Shown here: positions 1 through 14,600 of the stretch, piece after piece
Numbering within the stretch: the stretch's first letter is position 1
How the letters are laid out: every line of letters starts with the position of its first letter
NCBI GenBank assembly: GCA_037389465.1
Contig: JAZARR010000157.1
Coordinates: forward strand, 62,001-126,000
Direction of reading: 5' to 3'
From: Baylisascaris procyonis
Lineage: Eukaryota; Nematoda; Chromadorea; Rhabditida; Ascarididae
DNA length: 64,000 bases
Made by a program: the position numbers and the translations under genes
The notes under the pieces: generated by a model
Databases searched by the model: none
Seen by the model: only the letters and a program-made list of their open reading frames with translations
Told to the model about the DNA's origin: nothing

Positions 1-185
1 GTATATTTTCCGGCATCAGCAACCGTCAGGCATGCAAACTTGAGTGTTGAGCTTTCACCATCGTACAACATCGCATAACGATCGTGTTGAGGAATTAGAA
101 CGGCGCCGTTACGATACCATCGAATCGATGGTGCTGGATTGGCCGATACACTGCACTCAACGCTTAACGCCTCACCCAGCACGCC
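1..185 (-). CDS. ttn-1: Exon 48: Ig16 body, cut by the window edge
   Basis: GVLGEALSVECSVSANPAPS, then IRWYRNGAVL and FACLTVADAGKY, stopping inside the F strand at base 1. Acceptor GAGTTTCAG. The gene continues beyond the window: no stop codon or poly(A) signal is seen. Confidence 0.93.
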
Positions 186-3100
186 CTGAAACTCGATCGC
201 TCATCACATATTACTATATCAACAGCCAATGAGGTATGCTCCTAGTACTGCGCTACAAAATTATGGAAGAACAGTGAAAAGTTATGGGAAGAATATAATG
301 GAATACAGCTGCTATGTGCAAATCAGTATTCCACCTTCTGACCATTCTACCTTCAACGAACGAAACTTGCATGAAAAGGCGCAGGTTGGCATGTCCATTA
401 AATCGGCGGTTTATGCTTAATAACTGAAAGATATGGCAATATAGCGAAACCATCTCAACAGCAGGCATAATGCAACGTTAGAGGACGAGATACAGAAACG
501 GCCGCAGCATTTCGTTCTTACGTTTTAATGGCTCACCATCAGAAGGCTTCAAATGACCTAAAGCCGTAAACTAAATATAAAACTTCGCTATCCCAAATGA
601 AATAATTCCAATACAACTCTTCATAAAATAATATATAAGAAATCAATCGGAAAACGTAAAGCATAGGAGAATCAAGCTAAACGGTGAGCAAAATTCTTGA
701 GAAGAAACAAATAATATTCCGATGTGTAAGACTAGTAAACACTGACTAACCAAGCAATACAGCGGTTAAGTTTGCTAGTGAATTAATCCCTGTTAATGTG
801 GTTTTCCATGTTTACACGGTCTAAACCTTTTCGGTTGCAAAAAAAGAAAAAGGAGCCAGTGATTGGCATTCAACAATAGCATAGTATTCTAAACAATTGT
901 ACCTTAATCCTTCCAGGTAACACTTCGATGAAGGTTGGTGCTTTTGGCACTTTTCTCGACCGCCTTCTACCCCCTCCTGCAGGTGTTACATCAACCTCGG
1001 AGGTGCATGTCGCCATGCCTTCGTCATTTGATGCTGTACAATTGTAGAAGCCTTCATCGAATTTCGAAACATGATGCACCTAAATGATCATTGCAATCAA
1101 CTGAGAGTGAATAAATGAGTGCAAAATTCGGAATTATTAAATGATGACAATTGGGATCTCAAAGATGACCGAAAACTTTAGAATACGTCTGTGACACATG
1201 TTAAAAGGTATTAATAGCAAGAAATTCAAACATATTGCCTCAAAAGGGATAAATAACTCAAACACAATGGCAATAATCCTCAAGTACTAAGATGAAGACA
1301 ACGCAAAGGGTAACGAACAAGCATGCCATCGTACTCTTCAGTGCTTCATCATTTTCAATATATTTATATTGTGGCCTCAACAAATCATTGACAGCAGTTT
1401 TCAGATCTTCCTTATAGAATAAACTGCGTAAAGCATGGAAAGCAGAGTTTTTTCTAAATGCGAACACTCGCAAATGGAATAATCCATTACCAATCGTCTA
1501 CGATTACAACAGAAAATATAACATGTGATCCACTTCATCAAAACGCAGCATCTTTACGTTACTGAACACAACGCATCTGTGGCTACATTTATTGCTAAAT
1601 TAAATATCGAATGTGACAGGCGTCATTTTATAGATCAATCAGTTGGATTATGTTCTGTGAATCTGGGCAAAAAAAAAGCTGAGTTTGTTGAATCAACACA
1701 ACCTTATAAAATCAGCTGAACTGAATAGAATACGCGAACATGAGACTTTATTCGAATTATTACAAGTTGCGGCGAAGTTTGAGATGCCTTTGACGTTTGA
1801 AGTCGAGTTTTTCACCCAAAAATAGAAAGATATTCGGAGGGCATTGACAGCCCTCTCCTCTACCGGCCAAAACTCTTGATTTGCTGAGATAATGCTCTAC
1901 GCTCGAGCATCGTTTCCTTTATTTCCTTGCAAAGGTAGAGGCGCGAAGAGAGCAATGACCAGGAAGCACCTTAGGCGACGAGGGTCGAAGTTAATAAGCA
2001 CCAGCAAAACATAAATATCCCCACTTGGGCTTACCTATCCATGGTTTCTTCTTCCATTTTTACCCTTTACAAGCAATTCTGATTTAAAATGAGTGCAATC
2101 AGCCATCATTTCATGTGAGCATTACCTTCAAATTTCTAGATAAGCAACCTCCAGATTGGAAATATTCCGTTAAGCTGAAATAAGGGAAAATAGAAACGCT
2201 ATTGCATACCTCAAGATAGTAAAAATCTCCATCGTTGTAGATGGAATATTTGTTTCCTGTCTCGAGGATAACGCCCGATTTATCCCAATGCACAATAGGC
2301 GTTGGATTCGCCGAAATTGCAGTTTTTAGCCGAAGTGATTTAAATTCCTCGATTGATTTCTTCGCTTTTGGTTTCACCATAAACTTCGGCCGACATTCTT
2401 TCTTATTACGAGACGAGATTGCGGCTCGAATTTCCTCCAATGCTGAAATAGAACACTATTTGCAATTTTCTCAGCTCCACTGCAAATGAAAATCTCAAAA
2501 ATGCACTTCTTATCTCAGAGTAAAATTCGTCTGAACTGTACTAGATTCCATAAAAACTGATTTTGTTTGCCTGGGCAGAAGTATGTGACCGAATTAGAAT
2601 AATAACAATACAGTTGCAACTAAATTCCGGTTGCCGAATCTTGCCAGCTTTTTGGAACTATGGCTGCTTCTATAGATCCTTAAAAATACCTCTTTATCCT
2701 TCACATAAATTCAAAAACCTTCCCTAAGAAATGCAGCTGTGCACAAGTTTTCGCAGCATCCAATCACCAGAATACAATAGTCAACAGTACAAAATAGTTA
2801 TAGTAATGTCGTTGAAAGCTCATAGAAATTTGTTGCATACTGTTAATACGGTGCCCCAACCATCTCGAAATAAGTGATAAAATAATTTATTGCCAATATT
2901 TTTGCAGTATTTCCTATTTGCAAGACGGTTATAAATCACTTCTCATAGTTTATTTCGAAGATGTCTAGTCAGAATGCAACAAAAATCACGTCATTTACGT
3001 GTTTATGTATCCCCTATCGAGGCTCAAACGCCGTCTCATTTGTTATATTGACATCATAAGAAAACTGAATAAAAGCGAAAGTAGTCCAAAAACAAGTTTA

Positions 3101-6100
3101 CTTACTCGTTACTTCAACAGATTGTTTTGATGTTCCCGGTGCTTGCTCATCAATTCCTTCGGCAAGTTTGATCGATTCTTTCAGCCCTCTTGCATCACTC
3201 AGTCTACCGTGAATCCGATGGTGCCTCTCTGGTAAATTCAAACCATTATTTCAGTACTTCCACTAATACGAAACAACGAAAGGTAATATCGGCAAGGAGC
3301 ATTCAATAGGTCCACACATGGAGTATTCATAAAACAGAGTCCCGGAAGACTCGCAAGTAGTAACTGTTCGAGTAAATGCTATCAAACCGTCAGCATTGAT
3401 TTCCGAGTTTTAGGAACTCGCCGTTACTCATTAAAAAAGATTCTCATTCCACTACTTTCGTTTTAATAAACGCATAAAAATAATTAAAATAAACAGCTGC
3501 TAAGAATGATCGATAATGAGATGGCATTATTGCGATCATGCCAGTATGTAAGATAATATGAAAATAGTGTGCCTAAGTATTTTCACATTGAAAAATTCAT
3601 GAGAAAGTGATCAGTGTTCTCAGAAGACAGCAGCAGTCTATCGCATATATAATGTTGCTTGGCGATATTCCGAAGATCCCAAAAATGGTATGCGGAATAT
3701 GCAAACATATCAAAAGCAATATACTATATAATAAACCGCTAAGATTTTGCACCTATTATCGAAGAATAAGGCAAATTGATTGCTGCGCTGCAGCGACTTC
3801 ATCAACTCTAGAAGATTTTCGTCAGTCACCAACTCTACGACCAATCGTCACTGCCCAACCCGAATGCCGAAGAAAAAGGGTGGGAGACCTTCAACCACGC
3901 GGATTCCAACGTATTGGGAACAGCAATTCCCAGCGCTTAATTACGTTTTTGTTAGTGTTTACTCTCACATTGCCTGAAAAAGCCTCGACGAGCTCGAAAT
4001 AATGCAATAAAGCTTACTTTGGGCAAGTTTTCCAGCCAGCGCCGCCAAATCGCCTTCACGTAGTTCGAGATCGTGCAAACCTTGAATGAATTTTGGAGCA
4101 GCACCTTTCCTCTTGCCTTCAACTTTAAGTCGGTGCCTTTGGGCCTCAACCTGGATAAAACATACTTTAGGTTTAATGTGGGTGAAACATCTTTCATATT
4201 TAATAGATTCAAAGATCTGAATGCAACAGAAACTGAGATTTTAACAAAATTGCGACCACCCATTTTTCATATATCACTATTACTTCATTTCCATGATAAC
4301 CGCCGATCTCACATAACATATCTGATTCTCTCTTGACTATTTTCATCTGCGTCATTTCACTGAAGACCTCAAGAATGAAGCATTCCAAAAGCGGAGTGAA
4401 GTTATTCGAAATAAAGGAGAATCAACGACGGCCATCAAAGGCAGTACGCATCAACTATAAAATAATATTGAAAGTGGTGCGGGAACCGCTGCCAAAAATT
4501 AAGCGATGGGACATAACTACAATGATTATCGCATTTTCGAGAGGTTAAAAAGCAATAGACGACACTTTCAAGAGCAATTAGAGTTCGATCTGAGGTCTTT
4601 TAAAGAAGTTTTTAGAAATTGGCAAGAAATGAAGATGTCTTTGGAAGCATGACTTGGTGAGGGGAATCCCGTCAGCATAAACTGTATCACAAACCAAACA
4701 AAAATGCATCAATAAAGTCTTACAGTTTCCATCTTCGTCAACACCAAACCGGTTTCCTCCATCATCAGATATCTCGGCATTTCAATTGTTATTGTACGCT
4801 CTTCGAAGTCTAAAACGTTTTCGATTGTCCTTATAACATCAATATTCGAAACACTTAGAAACGCCTCATAAGAGGTATAGTGAATAATAGGAAGAGAAGA
4901 CTCCGATAGATGAATCCAGATCCGTGCACAATATTAGGCAACCGACACGAAAGTTTTAAGAGGAAACAGCTCTAGCTCTAAGCCTCAAGGCTATCAATCA
5001 AAAGCAACTTCATGCTTACAGTCTTTGAGATCTTGCTATGCCCATCCGATGCAGCGAACCAACGTTATCCGATCTTTGCCAGTAATATTCTTAACCAGTA
5101 CTTCACTAATGGCGGAATTACTTCACTGTCGGTCCAAACTTTTCTAGTGCCTATTCACGACATCGCAGCAATGGTTTTTCGATCATGATACATGTCCCCT
5201 TTTCGGGACGTGAACACCTAGACTACGGTAAGATAAAACATGACAAATGGAACTCCGTAAGTGTATGATACAATAAATGGCATATCATTCAAGAAGTTAA
5301 ACTTCTGAAAAAAAGTGATATTTTCGCAAAACGTAGAGGAAGCAAAGAAAGATGAAAAAGAAAGTAAAGCGGATACCTTGAAGAAACACCGGTGGCACAC
5401 TATCCTCTCGGCGTTGGCCCACATTCAAAGTGGCTGTTGTACGCAGAACGCCGTGCACGTTTGATGCTTCAACGGAGTATGCCCCCAAATGACGAAGACC
5501 GATGTTCGATATTTTCAGCTCGCATTGCGTCTGCGAGATATAGCTAATCTGAAATGAAACAGTCGAGTACTCAACTCCAAGTCAGCTCCGTTCCGCAACA
5601 AAAACCAACACCCACTACCATATTCACCTTAGTAGAAAATGCTCTGTCCATGACTGCTACTGTTTCAGTCGGTGTGGAGCAGATTACACTGGACATCCAT
5701 TTCGTATGCACATATGGAACAACTTACTTGAATATTCTTATCTTCAACAACTTTCTCATCGAAATGGAACCAAGTCAATTCAGGTAGCGGATATCCTCCA
5801 ACTTCAACTTCAAATGTCACATCCCTTCCAAGTGGACTCCATATGTCACGAAGGCATCGCAGAAAACGTGGCGGTCCTGCTGGCTCATCGGTTGGTTCTG
5901 AAATTTGCACTGATTTAGTAAGAAGTGGAAGATGGAAAAGAAAACCTTAAGAAACACTGAGGTATAAACTAAGATGCAGTTTTGGGTCGGACCCGGCTTT
6001 CCATATCTTTTTGAATAGCTTAGTGGCGTAATTTACTTTGTATCAGTTAATGCATTACTACTGAATGTGTACTTGACGTCCTTCATCACGTCGATGAACT

Positions 6101-8640
6101 GGAATCATTAGGGAAGTGGCGAAGGTTAACAGGAAAATCATAATAATAAGTTAAAAGGAAAGATGACATAGCCTTTTTCATTGAAAGACTCGACATTAAC
6201 AGACAACCAAAGGTCCAATATTACCAGATGAACAAAAGCTTTTGAGATATAACAAAGGCAGTATTTAACATTTCAACTACTGTTGGAAATATTGCCACGA
6301 TGGATGGGAACTGAGTGAAGGGCCGCAATGATGCTACGGTATCTGAGTGAGAAAATGTTTGCACAGTTTGTCGTTATCCGTATCAATGTGCACATGAAGA
6401 AATGCTTTCTTGGCTGAACGTTGCACTCCTTTCTATTGAGCTCAACTTTGACGACTAGGAATGTATATTACTATAAAGTCGATAACGATGATCTCCGTCA
6501 AGATTTTATATCGTAATCTTCCACGGAGTCCTACCAGAACTTGGTGTCACTAATAATTGGCGGTCGTCAAGGCAGTTGCCGAGCACAGAACGAATCTGAT
6601 GCGAATTCAAACCCTTATTTTTAAACTGCCTCAAGATGCATTCAAGGATATTTTTAGGCAATTACAAAAAGGCTTAAAGCACATCACCCTGCATGAGGGC
6701 GAAGTCATTCCTTGCTTGCGCATTCGGGTACGACGTGGATATGTCTGGCAAAAACAAGGACGCTAGCGCAGTAAATATTTTTGGAGAAAACAGTCGGTCT
6801 ACTCAGCCAATCATTGCAAAAGCGAAAAAGGAGAATATTCAAATACCTCCGACAAGAAGATAGCATTGTGAGATTGCTTTGCCATGTTCGTTGATAGCCA
6901 CGCACTGATAGGTGCCCTGCTGGGTGCTGACAATGGTATCAGCTCTCAACTCCGACACCTCTCCGCGTCTACATTCAATCCATGCGGACCCAGCCGTTGT
7001 TTTCAGTTGTGTCATTTTCCGTGAGTCGTCGATAAAGAACCACTGGATAAATTTTTAGTTAGCGTGAAAGATGCCATGCTCAACAAAGGTAATAAACGCA
7101 GAAATCATCAAAAGAACTTCATCTACACCAAGACATCCACCTCCAATCTTACCTAACAGAGGAGAATCAAATTGCAAACACGAGGAATCCCCACAGGGAC
7201 CGCAGTCAGGCCGCAAACAAGCACAAGAATAGTTGAAAGCTGCCGTGACTTCAGAAAAATCACCCTTTAAGATGACATCTGCGGCGTTTTTACCGTCAAA
7301 CCAGAGTCGGTCAACTGCTTGCTGCTCAAGCGGGATGACTTCCAGCAATTTTATCCCTCTGAACTATGCAAAAAGCGTCCTCTAGGAACTTGAAAACTCG
7401 TTAGGAGGAAATTCTGGCAGAAATAGTGAGCTATAATTTTGAGTTAAAGATATGAAAATGGAGGGGAAGAGAATGGCAGTGCATGAAATGCATTCGGAAA
7501 TAACATGATGCCACAACCAGCTGATAAAAGAATTTTGCATGAAGCAATAAGTGAACAAAACGAAAATATTTTTACAAGCATTTGCTCACTCCGAGAACGC
7601 ATTTATCGATGCCATTACAAGCAGCCGGTAGGCCATGACTATTCGCGCCAAACATGAGTACTTTTAAACAGTCAACATGGCAAAATGCGTGCATCGTTGA
7701 TAAGGAATTCGTTCTTAATATGAGCTACGCACTTCCAAGCGGATGGCTACGCCAATGAAGCTTTGATGGGAAGAAATAAACTAGCCAACCTTCAATTGGG
7801 GTTCAGGTATTCCGCGCACTTCACACTTCAACGTGACAGGATGTCCAATTGCCACACCTTTGTCGAGAAGATCTACTGTGAACCTTGGAGCTTCTCCCTG
7901 AGGTTGCTTATGGAGGTGAGCTGCAACAGCAAACAAAACGAAGTTACGGACAACAAAAATTATGAAAATTTATTTACTTGCAAGTGCAGCAATAATATAT
8001 TACAGCGCAACTTAATCGGATTGCTATCAAACAACACTGCAAAGACGCTTCTTGCAAGGCGCAACCTTATTAATGGCCACTGTTTGCGCATCTCTACACC
8101 ACCGAACAGCTAACTGCTGTCAGCGCTGCAAGGAGCTTTTCAGAATTTCTATTCTAGTACGACAACAACTTTTCGCATTGCCAGGAGTGGTTTTCCTGAC
8201 CTCTGCACAGTTAGCGCTACCAAACACAATCCCATCTTATAGTTTCCAGAGTTCCAGCAAAAACCACGACAACTCAGTAGGACGATACCCTCATCCCTCT
8301 TAAACTACGAATTTCTAAAACCATTCAAACGCTCAGGAATCTTATTCTCGAAGTGCGGCAGAGGAGCAAAGGCACTTCATAGGCGGAATAAAAACTTACT
8401 ATGTACGATGAGTTGTGTTTCAACGGATTCGGTACCTTCCGAGTTCTCGGCGACACAAGTAAATACACCGGCCGATTTCGCAACTACGCACCCAATTGTC
8501 AGCACTGATTCACCCTCTCCCGTTAAGCGAATTTCGTAATTTCGACTTGTCTTCGAAATCTGAAATCAACTCGTTAATCAGAATGCATTAAATAAATAAT
8601 GAATATAATTTCTCATAAATACATAAATAAATAAATAAAC

Positions 8641-8695
<55 letters not shown>

Positions 8696-11600
8696 CTCCT
8701 GCAAACAGCCGACCTCTTTTCCATCTTTCTTCCAAACGACACTTGCAGCTGGTTCTCCAACAGCTCGACTGACAAGTTTGACCTGAAATAATACAATTTC
8801 TTTGAAGCTCCGAATAAAAACTTTACCCACAGGAAGATGATTTTGTACTGTTTTGGTACAACTCTCTTGCATACCTAAACAAGATTTACTTGAACTCTGT
8901 TAAATAAAGAACATTTTGAAAATATACAGTTGTTTTTATTCAGCCTTCCTTTTAAAATATAAATTATAATTAATTTTTAGCTTATAATATAAAACTTTCT
9001 TTGAAACTAGCTTAAGTTGACGAAATCCAGCAAGTCGACTGGTTTACGAAAAATCTTAAAGTTTGTCAATCACCTAGACTAGTTAAATTTTTTATCAAAC
9101 CTTTTATAGAAACTGGAACTGTTAAACATAATAAATTTACCTATCATAAGAAACATGTTTTATTTGCATAACAATGCACTTAAATGATTCGCTGGTCTTC
9201 ATGCATTCGTCAACCTTTCTGCTATCTTTCTGAATGCAATCCTTCACAGGTAACTGCTTCTCAACTCAAGACAGCATGATTCGAAGGACTATAAGAAAAA
9301 CCTACCACTGATCCTTCGACCGTCTCGACGACCGAAGCCGGAGCACGAGTGAAGTACGGTTTGCGATATTGTTTTTCCCTTTCTTCGGCAGTAACCAAAT
9401 GGGCATCAGGACCCGCTGGATGAACGATTGTTAGCATCGCTTGTGTGCATTCAACGCCAAGTGAGTTATGAGCGGAACACTAAAATAATTACACATTTTG
9501 AGTGATTCATGACAACAGGAATAATTCTAACGCAAAATCCGAATTCCATGAATATTGATGAATAAATCGGAAGCAAGAAAAAGAGTATTACTAACAAACA
9601 AGGCGAGCAACCGCACCATTTCGACCGCTAGATTGCACTTTCATTTTTTGAAAATTCGTGAACGACTTCGTCTGGCATAAACAAGGTTTTTATTTGTTCC
9701 CGATCATCTGGCTCGATATTAACTAGTTTTCGGCAAAAGGAGCCACAAGACAAGCTCCAATCGTGTACAGTGAATATATGTTCGCGAATACGTCAAAAAT
9801 AATAAGAGAAAAGAATATTCACCGTAAATTTGCACTCCCATGAAAAATACTTGCCCTTCTCTTCATGTTTCATCAAAATGTATGTAGTCGTTTTCCCCCG
9901 TGGATATAGCAGCTAAGAAAAGCAGTCAAGGATAACCTCAATAGAAAGAAATGGTAAACGTTAAATTACCAAGTAAAGTCCCGTATCAGCGCTATCGCAA
10001 TTGGCCACTGTAAGTGAGCACCAGCCGTTTTCCGTGAAGCTGAGTTTAATCCTCCTACTTGTGCTTAGTCGTTCACCATCTTTCATCCAAATTGCCTGAA
10101 AGAGAAAGGATAAATGATTCTGGAGAAATTAGAGTCTAAACAACTCTGAAATGAATGAAAAGAAGCCACGAGAAATATAAGACGAAAAGTGACAAGTCGC
10201 AATAATTAACGTTAATCTTTTTCCTACAGTCAACAACAAAAAAGCGAAAATCCCGTTTTATGCTGATCATCGCTAATACTTAATTTATATTCTGAATAAA
10301 ACGTGAAATACTGAACGGGATTTTATAACACATTTTCAGGAATCAACTCACTTGGATTAAATCCCCCCCAGTATTGATACCTTTTAATGTTGTCGAAATG
10401 TTTGTAGAAGATGAGTAGCAGTTCGAAAGCACTAAATATTTCACTTTCATGCCCATCTTCGGATTTTATTTGAAAAATCTGAATTGGAAGAGAAAAAAAA
10501 TTATTTTAGATCTCTTAACAACACTGAGTCAAAAATTCTGCAGTTGTTGTTTTCGCAAACTCCTATAAACATATCCAAGCAGTTGTCCTTCACTTAAATA
10601 AGATTAGCAAGCAGCTCACTCAGCGATATAATCATTTTCAATGCCGGCCGACCCTTCCTACGAATTATAAAAATACTTAAAACTGAAAAAGCGTTCGGGG
10701 GTAGTGCAAGTGAAGGAATGCTTGCACCTCTCGAGCAACGCATTCGAATCATTGAAACTATTGTGGCATTTCATATCAACAGAGGCACTTGTCCTTAGCT
10801 TTACAAACACATTTTGTATCAATAACTGCATTCGATATATCTGAGAGATGAATAACAGATCATTTCGGCATTGCACTTTGGTTGACCATTATGCAATAAT
10901 ACCGAAAAACGGTGATTTAAAGAAATGAAATATGAAGTAATTAATGACGCTTCGAGATTTTATAGAAAAAGGAATTCCATGAGAGGAAAAATGATACAAG
11001 ATGGTGTACGCAATGTCGTATATGGTTCATATCAATGGAAATACAGCAGATAAACTTTCGGGCGACATCTATCATTTCAACTTGGTGAAGGATGAAAGAC
11101 CCTATTGCGACATTAAATTTGTACACATATGTTATCAAAAAAAGCGCCTTATAAATGCGTGCGCCCAAACAATATTTCAATAGCTAAAAAAACTGCATAA
11201 GCGATAAGAGTTCCTCACCTGCGGCTCCGGATTACCGACAACACGACACTTCAATACAACATTGGCACCGGATAATGCCGTTTGATCTTTCAGTGGCTCT
11301 TCAAAGACCGGAGCCGATTGCAGAGCACGATCTAATACCGATACCTGAACGAGAAAAGATGCGAACGGAGCAGTGAAACCTTAACTGTAAAACCAGAAGG
11401 CGTAGCAAACTATATTTGGAAGGTACATGTCATGGACACATGACCTGAGGTGAAAAGGATAAATGATTTATGCGCAAAGGACGTGAGAGACAATCCATGT
11501 GCCGGAAATACATGAGTCTTGCGGTCACATGGACAAGACTATGAATCCCTTCCTGCCTTATAATGGCATTAATATAGGAACAAGAGAGGTGTCGCTGTAT

Positions 11601-14600
11601 ATATGCATCTTAAAATTAGAATACAAGAGCATCAAATTGGAAATTTAGCAAAAGTTTATCTTCACCCGCAAAAATTTCCCTTTTTGAGAGTGCGATATCA
11701 CCGCATTGCATCTGAATTGTGAATAATGCAAAACACAGTGCCAAAAACCATCTGAACTGATCCTATAAAACCGATATTTTTTAACGGATGGTTTATAGGC
11801 TATATGTTTTGTGCTTAAAGATGCTCCATCTATATTCCCTATCCTTGATTGCTCCAGAATCGAGCATAATGGAAGGAGAGCTCGTTAATGATTACATCTC
11901 CTTCCACCCCCTCCTCCCCCCCCCCACCCCACCCGCTCACCGTATGAAAGACTCTTGCATAAGACATATAGCCGAATCAAATGTTTTGCACATCAATAGC
12001 TTCTCTACGATTGCACACTCCCCTTAAAGAACTATGGATAAACAACAGCGTGAAGAAACAAAAGTATTGAATTCGAAAGGAATAATAATGAATACCTCGC
12101 ATGATGATTGCACAATGCCGATGACATTCGAAACAACACAACGATAGGTGCCTGAATCATTCGCATTAGCGTTATGACAAACGAGTCGGTAGATTCCCGC
12201 ATCTTGTGTTTGTATCTCGAAACGACCAGATCCACTGCAACATAACGCTTCTAATAGCGCCGGAGAAACCTCAACCTTTATTGGCAGCTTCCATTTGCAA
12301 GCAATGGATATTTTCCTTTAAAGTCAGCTATCCAGAACGACATTTAAGGATTGTTTTATCTTTAAACGAAGATCCCATATAAATATTGGTGAACAAATGA
12401 CAAGGAAACCTGAGTGAGAGTGCGGTTCACGCCTACCCCCTTGCCACATATGAAATCTACCCTTGAAATGCTTGTGAAGCATATTTATTAGCCGTATACA
12501 CATACTAAACAAATGAAAAAGCATGTCAAAGGGACGCTGCTAGCACTTCTGAATTACAATCCATTTGTCTAACTGCTTATCCATCCAAAAACGCTTTTCT
12601 ATCAACTCGATAGGTTGTATAAATCTCTTGTCAAAAATCATTTCTATACGCCTTTGCAAATTTGTCTCGCAAAAGCACGTCGTTTCCATGCATGCCCACA
12701 TATTTGATTTTCTGTCCGTCTGTCCAACGGTTCCAGACTGGAACCACTGAAAGTGCGGTTTCTATTTACCATACGTTGACATCCTGCATCATCCACGCTG
12801 AGCCATCCCTTCAAACGATTCGAAAGTGAAAAATTTTTGCACCGATTGAATCTGCATATTACTCTGATGCGGTCGCCAGGTGAAGCTAGCGAACATATAC
12901 ATATACATAGATACATAGATACATACACACATGCACAGACACATCACATACACACATACAGCAGACATTATGCTTATATAATGCACGTTTGCAAGTGTAA
13001 TTATGTAAAACGAAAACCTTTATAAACGCCATGATCGTCTACGGTGATAAAAAATACATAAATGAAAAAAAAATCTCGTTCTTTTGCATTTACGCGTTGC
13101 TTCATATCGTAGGATTTGAAAATTCATTGTTTGAAATGATGAGCAAATTTTACATAATTGTTTGTCTTGTGCAAGTTCTCGGAAACAGGCTGTGACTGAT
13201 TTTATAAGTGATTCTCTGATGAATGTCCTTTGATGAATGATTTCAAAATATCGATAAATTTTCTACTATTAACATCTGAACCTTATGAAGAGCAATTCGA
13301 AAATGCAGAAACAGGATGAGGTACTAATTTTCGCAAATTAAACAAAACGTATCTTAAAACTAATAACCTGTTGAATGCGGGTGAATGACGCTCAAATGGA
13401 CGAACTTGCTTCATTACAATAAAAAATCTGAATAAGCAAGGATTTGACGCATGAAAACGCATACTTATTATGTAGTCACGATGTACCAACGACAATTACA
13501 GTTAACGATGAAAACTTACACGATTCGTTCGTCATCTTTGAACCACGCGGCTTGCCCTTTAGGATTGGCTGCCACTCTACAAGCGAGAATGAACTGCTGT
13601 CCGGCACAAGCGCTCTCGTTGACCAAGTGTTTTAACATCTCAGGTGCACCAACCGATTCTTTCTTCATCACAGTTACTTCCTCAAGTTCCTCTACGACCT
13701 AAATAATGAAATATTTGCTTGCAGACTCGCGAATTTCAACCAAGATAGAATAACGAATAGCACTCAACAAACATATGTCAACAATAAGACAGTATTTTTT
13801 ATACAACGCATCAAGTTTCAACCAAAGAACAAAACTGGATGTGACTGCAAATGAAATTTCTGGTTGCCCCAATGGACTGATCAATGCGGAGAGGGATACT
13901 ATGCGTTTGCGTTTCTCTCCGAGTGTCGGAAAATACGCTTCGAGCAAAGCTTCTATTATAATCTTTTCGTATGAATTGCGATCAATGAAGCAAATTCGAT
14001 ACAGGACTCGGATTTGACATGAACCACGATCGGGAATGAAGGAACTCCCAAATTAGAGATTAGTCCTGTCTGAGCAGTTACCGAACGCACTTGCTTCCCG
14101 TGGAATTATACTTACAGAGACTATAAAGAATTTTTCCACTCGCTCCACATATGATAATAATATAAAACAGTGACGCTTAGGTCAGCTTTATATGCATATC
14201 GCCAATAAATGCAGCGAAAATATATAGCGTCCAACGGGACTAAAACCATGACCTTTCACTTTCTACAAAGGTTCGAATGCAACCTAGCAATATACCACCT
14301 TCAGTTCCTCCACAGCCCACGTGAATGTTTTACAGTGCGATAAGCGCGACCATCAGATTAAAGCAACGGTTCCTTATCGAAACATATTCCCTTTACTAAA
14401 GTTTTCATCACTTCAGAGTGAGTGAAAACTTGAATTTTTGCACCTCGAATTCCGAGGTATGGTGACTTCATTGAAACAAGCAAGGACTAATTACTTGATC
14501 ACGACGAATCTTTTCATCTGATAAAGATTTGAATACCTACTCTATAATTAAAAGAACTGAATGATACCTTCTTCTTAGATGAAACTTTTACAGTGGTCTC

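Larger units (their letters stand above)
9480..13519 (-). other. Introns around Ig10-Ig11, including a C-rich tract
   Basis: Introns of 490, 1,123, 751 and 1,285 nt. They hold a C-rich run with ten consecutive C (11916-11925) and a degenerate GATACATA/CACA tract near 12.9 kb. No other gene is seen on either strand. Confidence 0.7.

Noticed and set aside
3952..4263. 103-codon minus-strand frame over exon 44
   Set aside because: Out of frame with the titin model, which explains the region with correct splice sites and phases.
14220..14290. B-box-like GGTTCGAATGC
   Set aside because: Intronic, no A box or acceptor stem around it.
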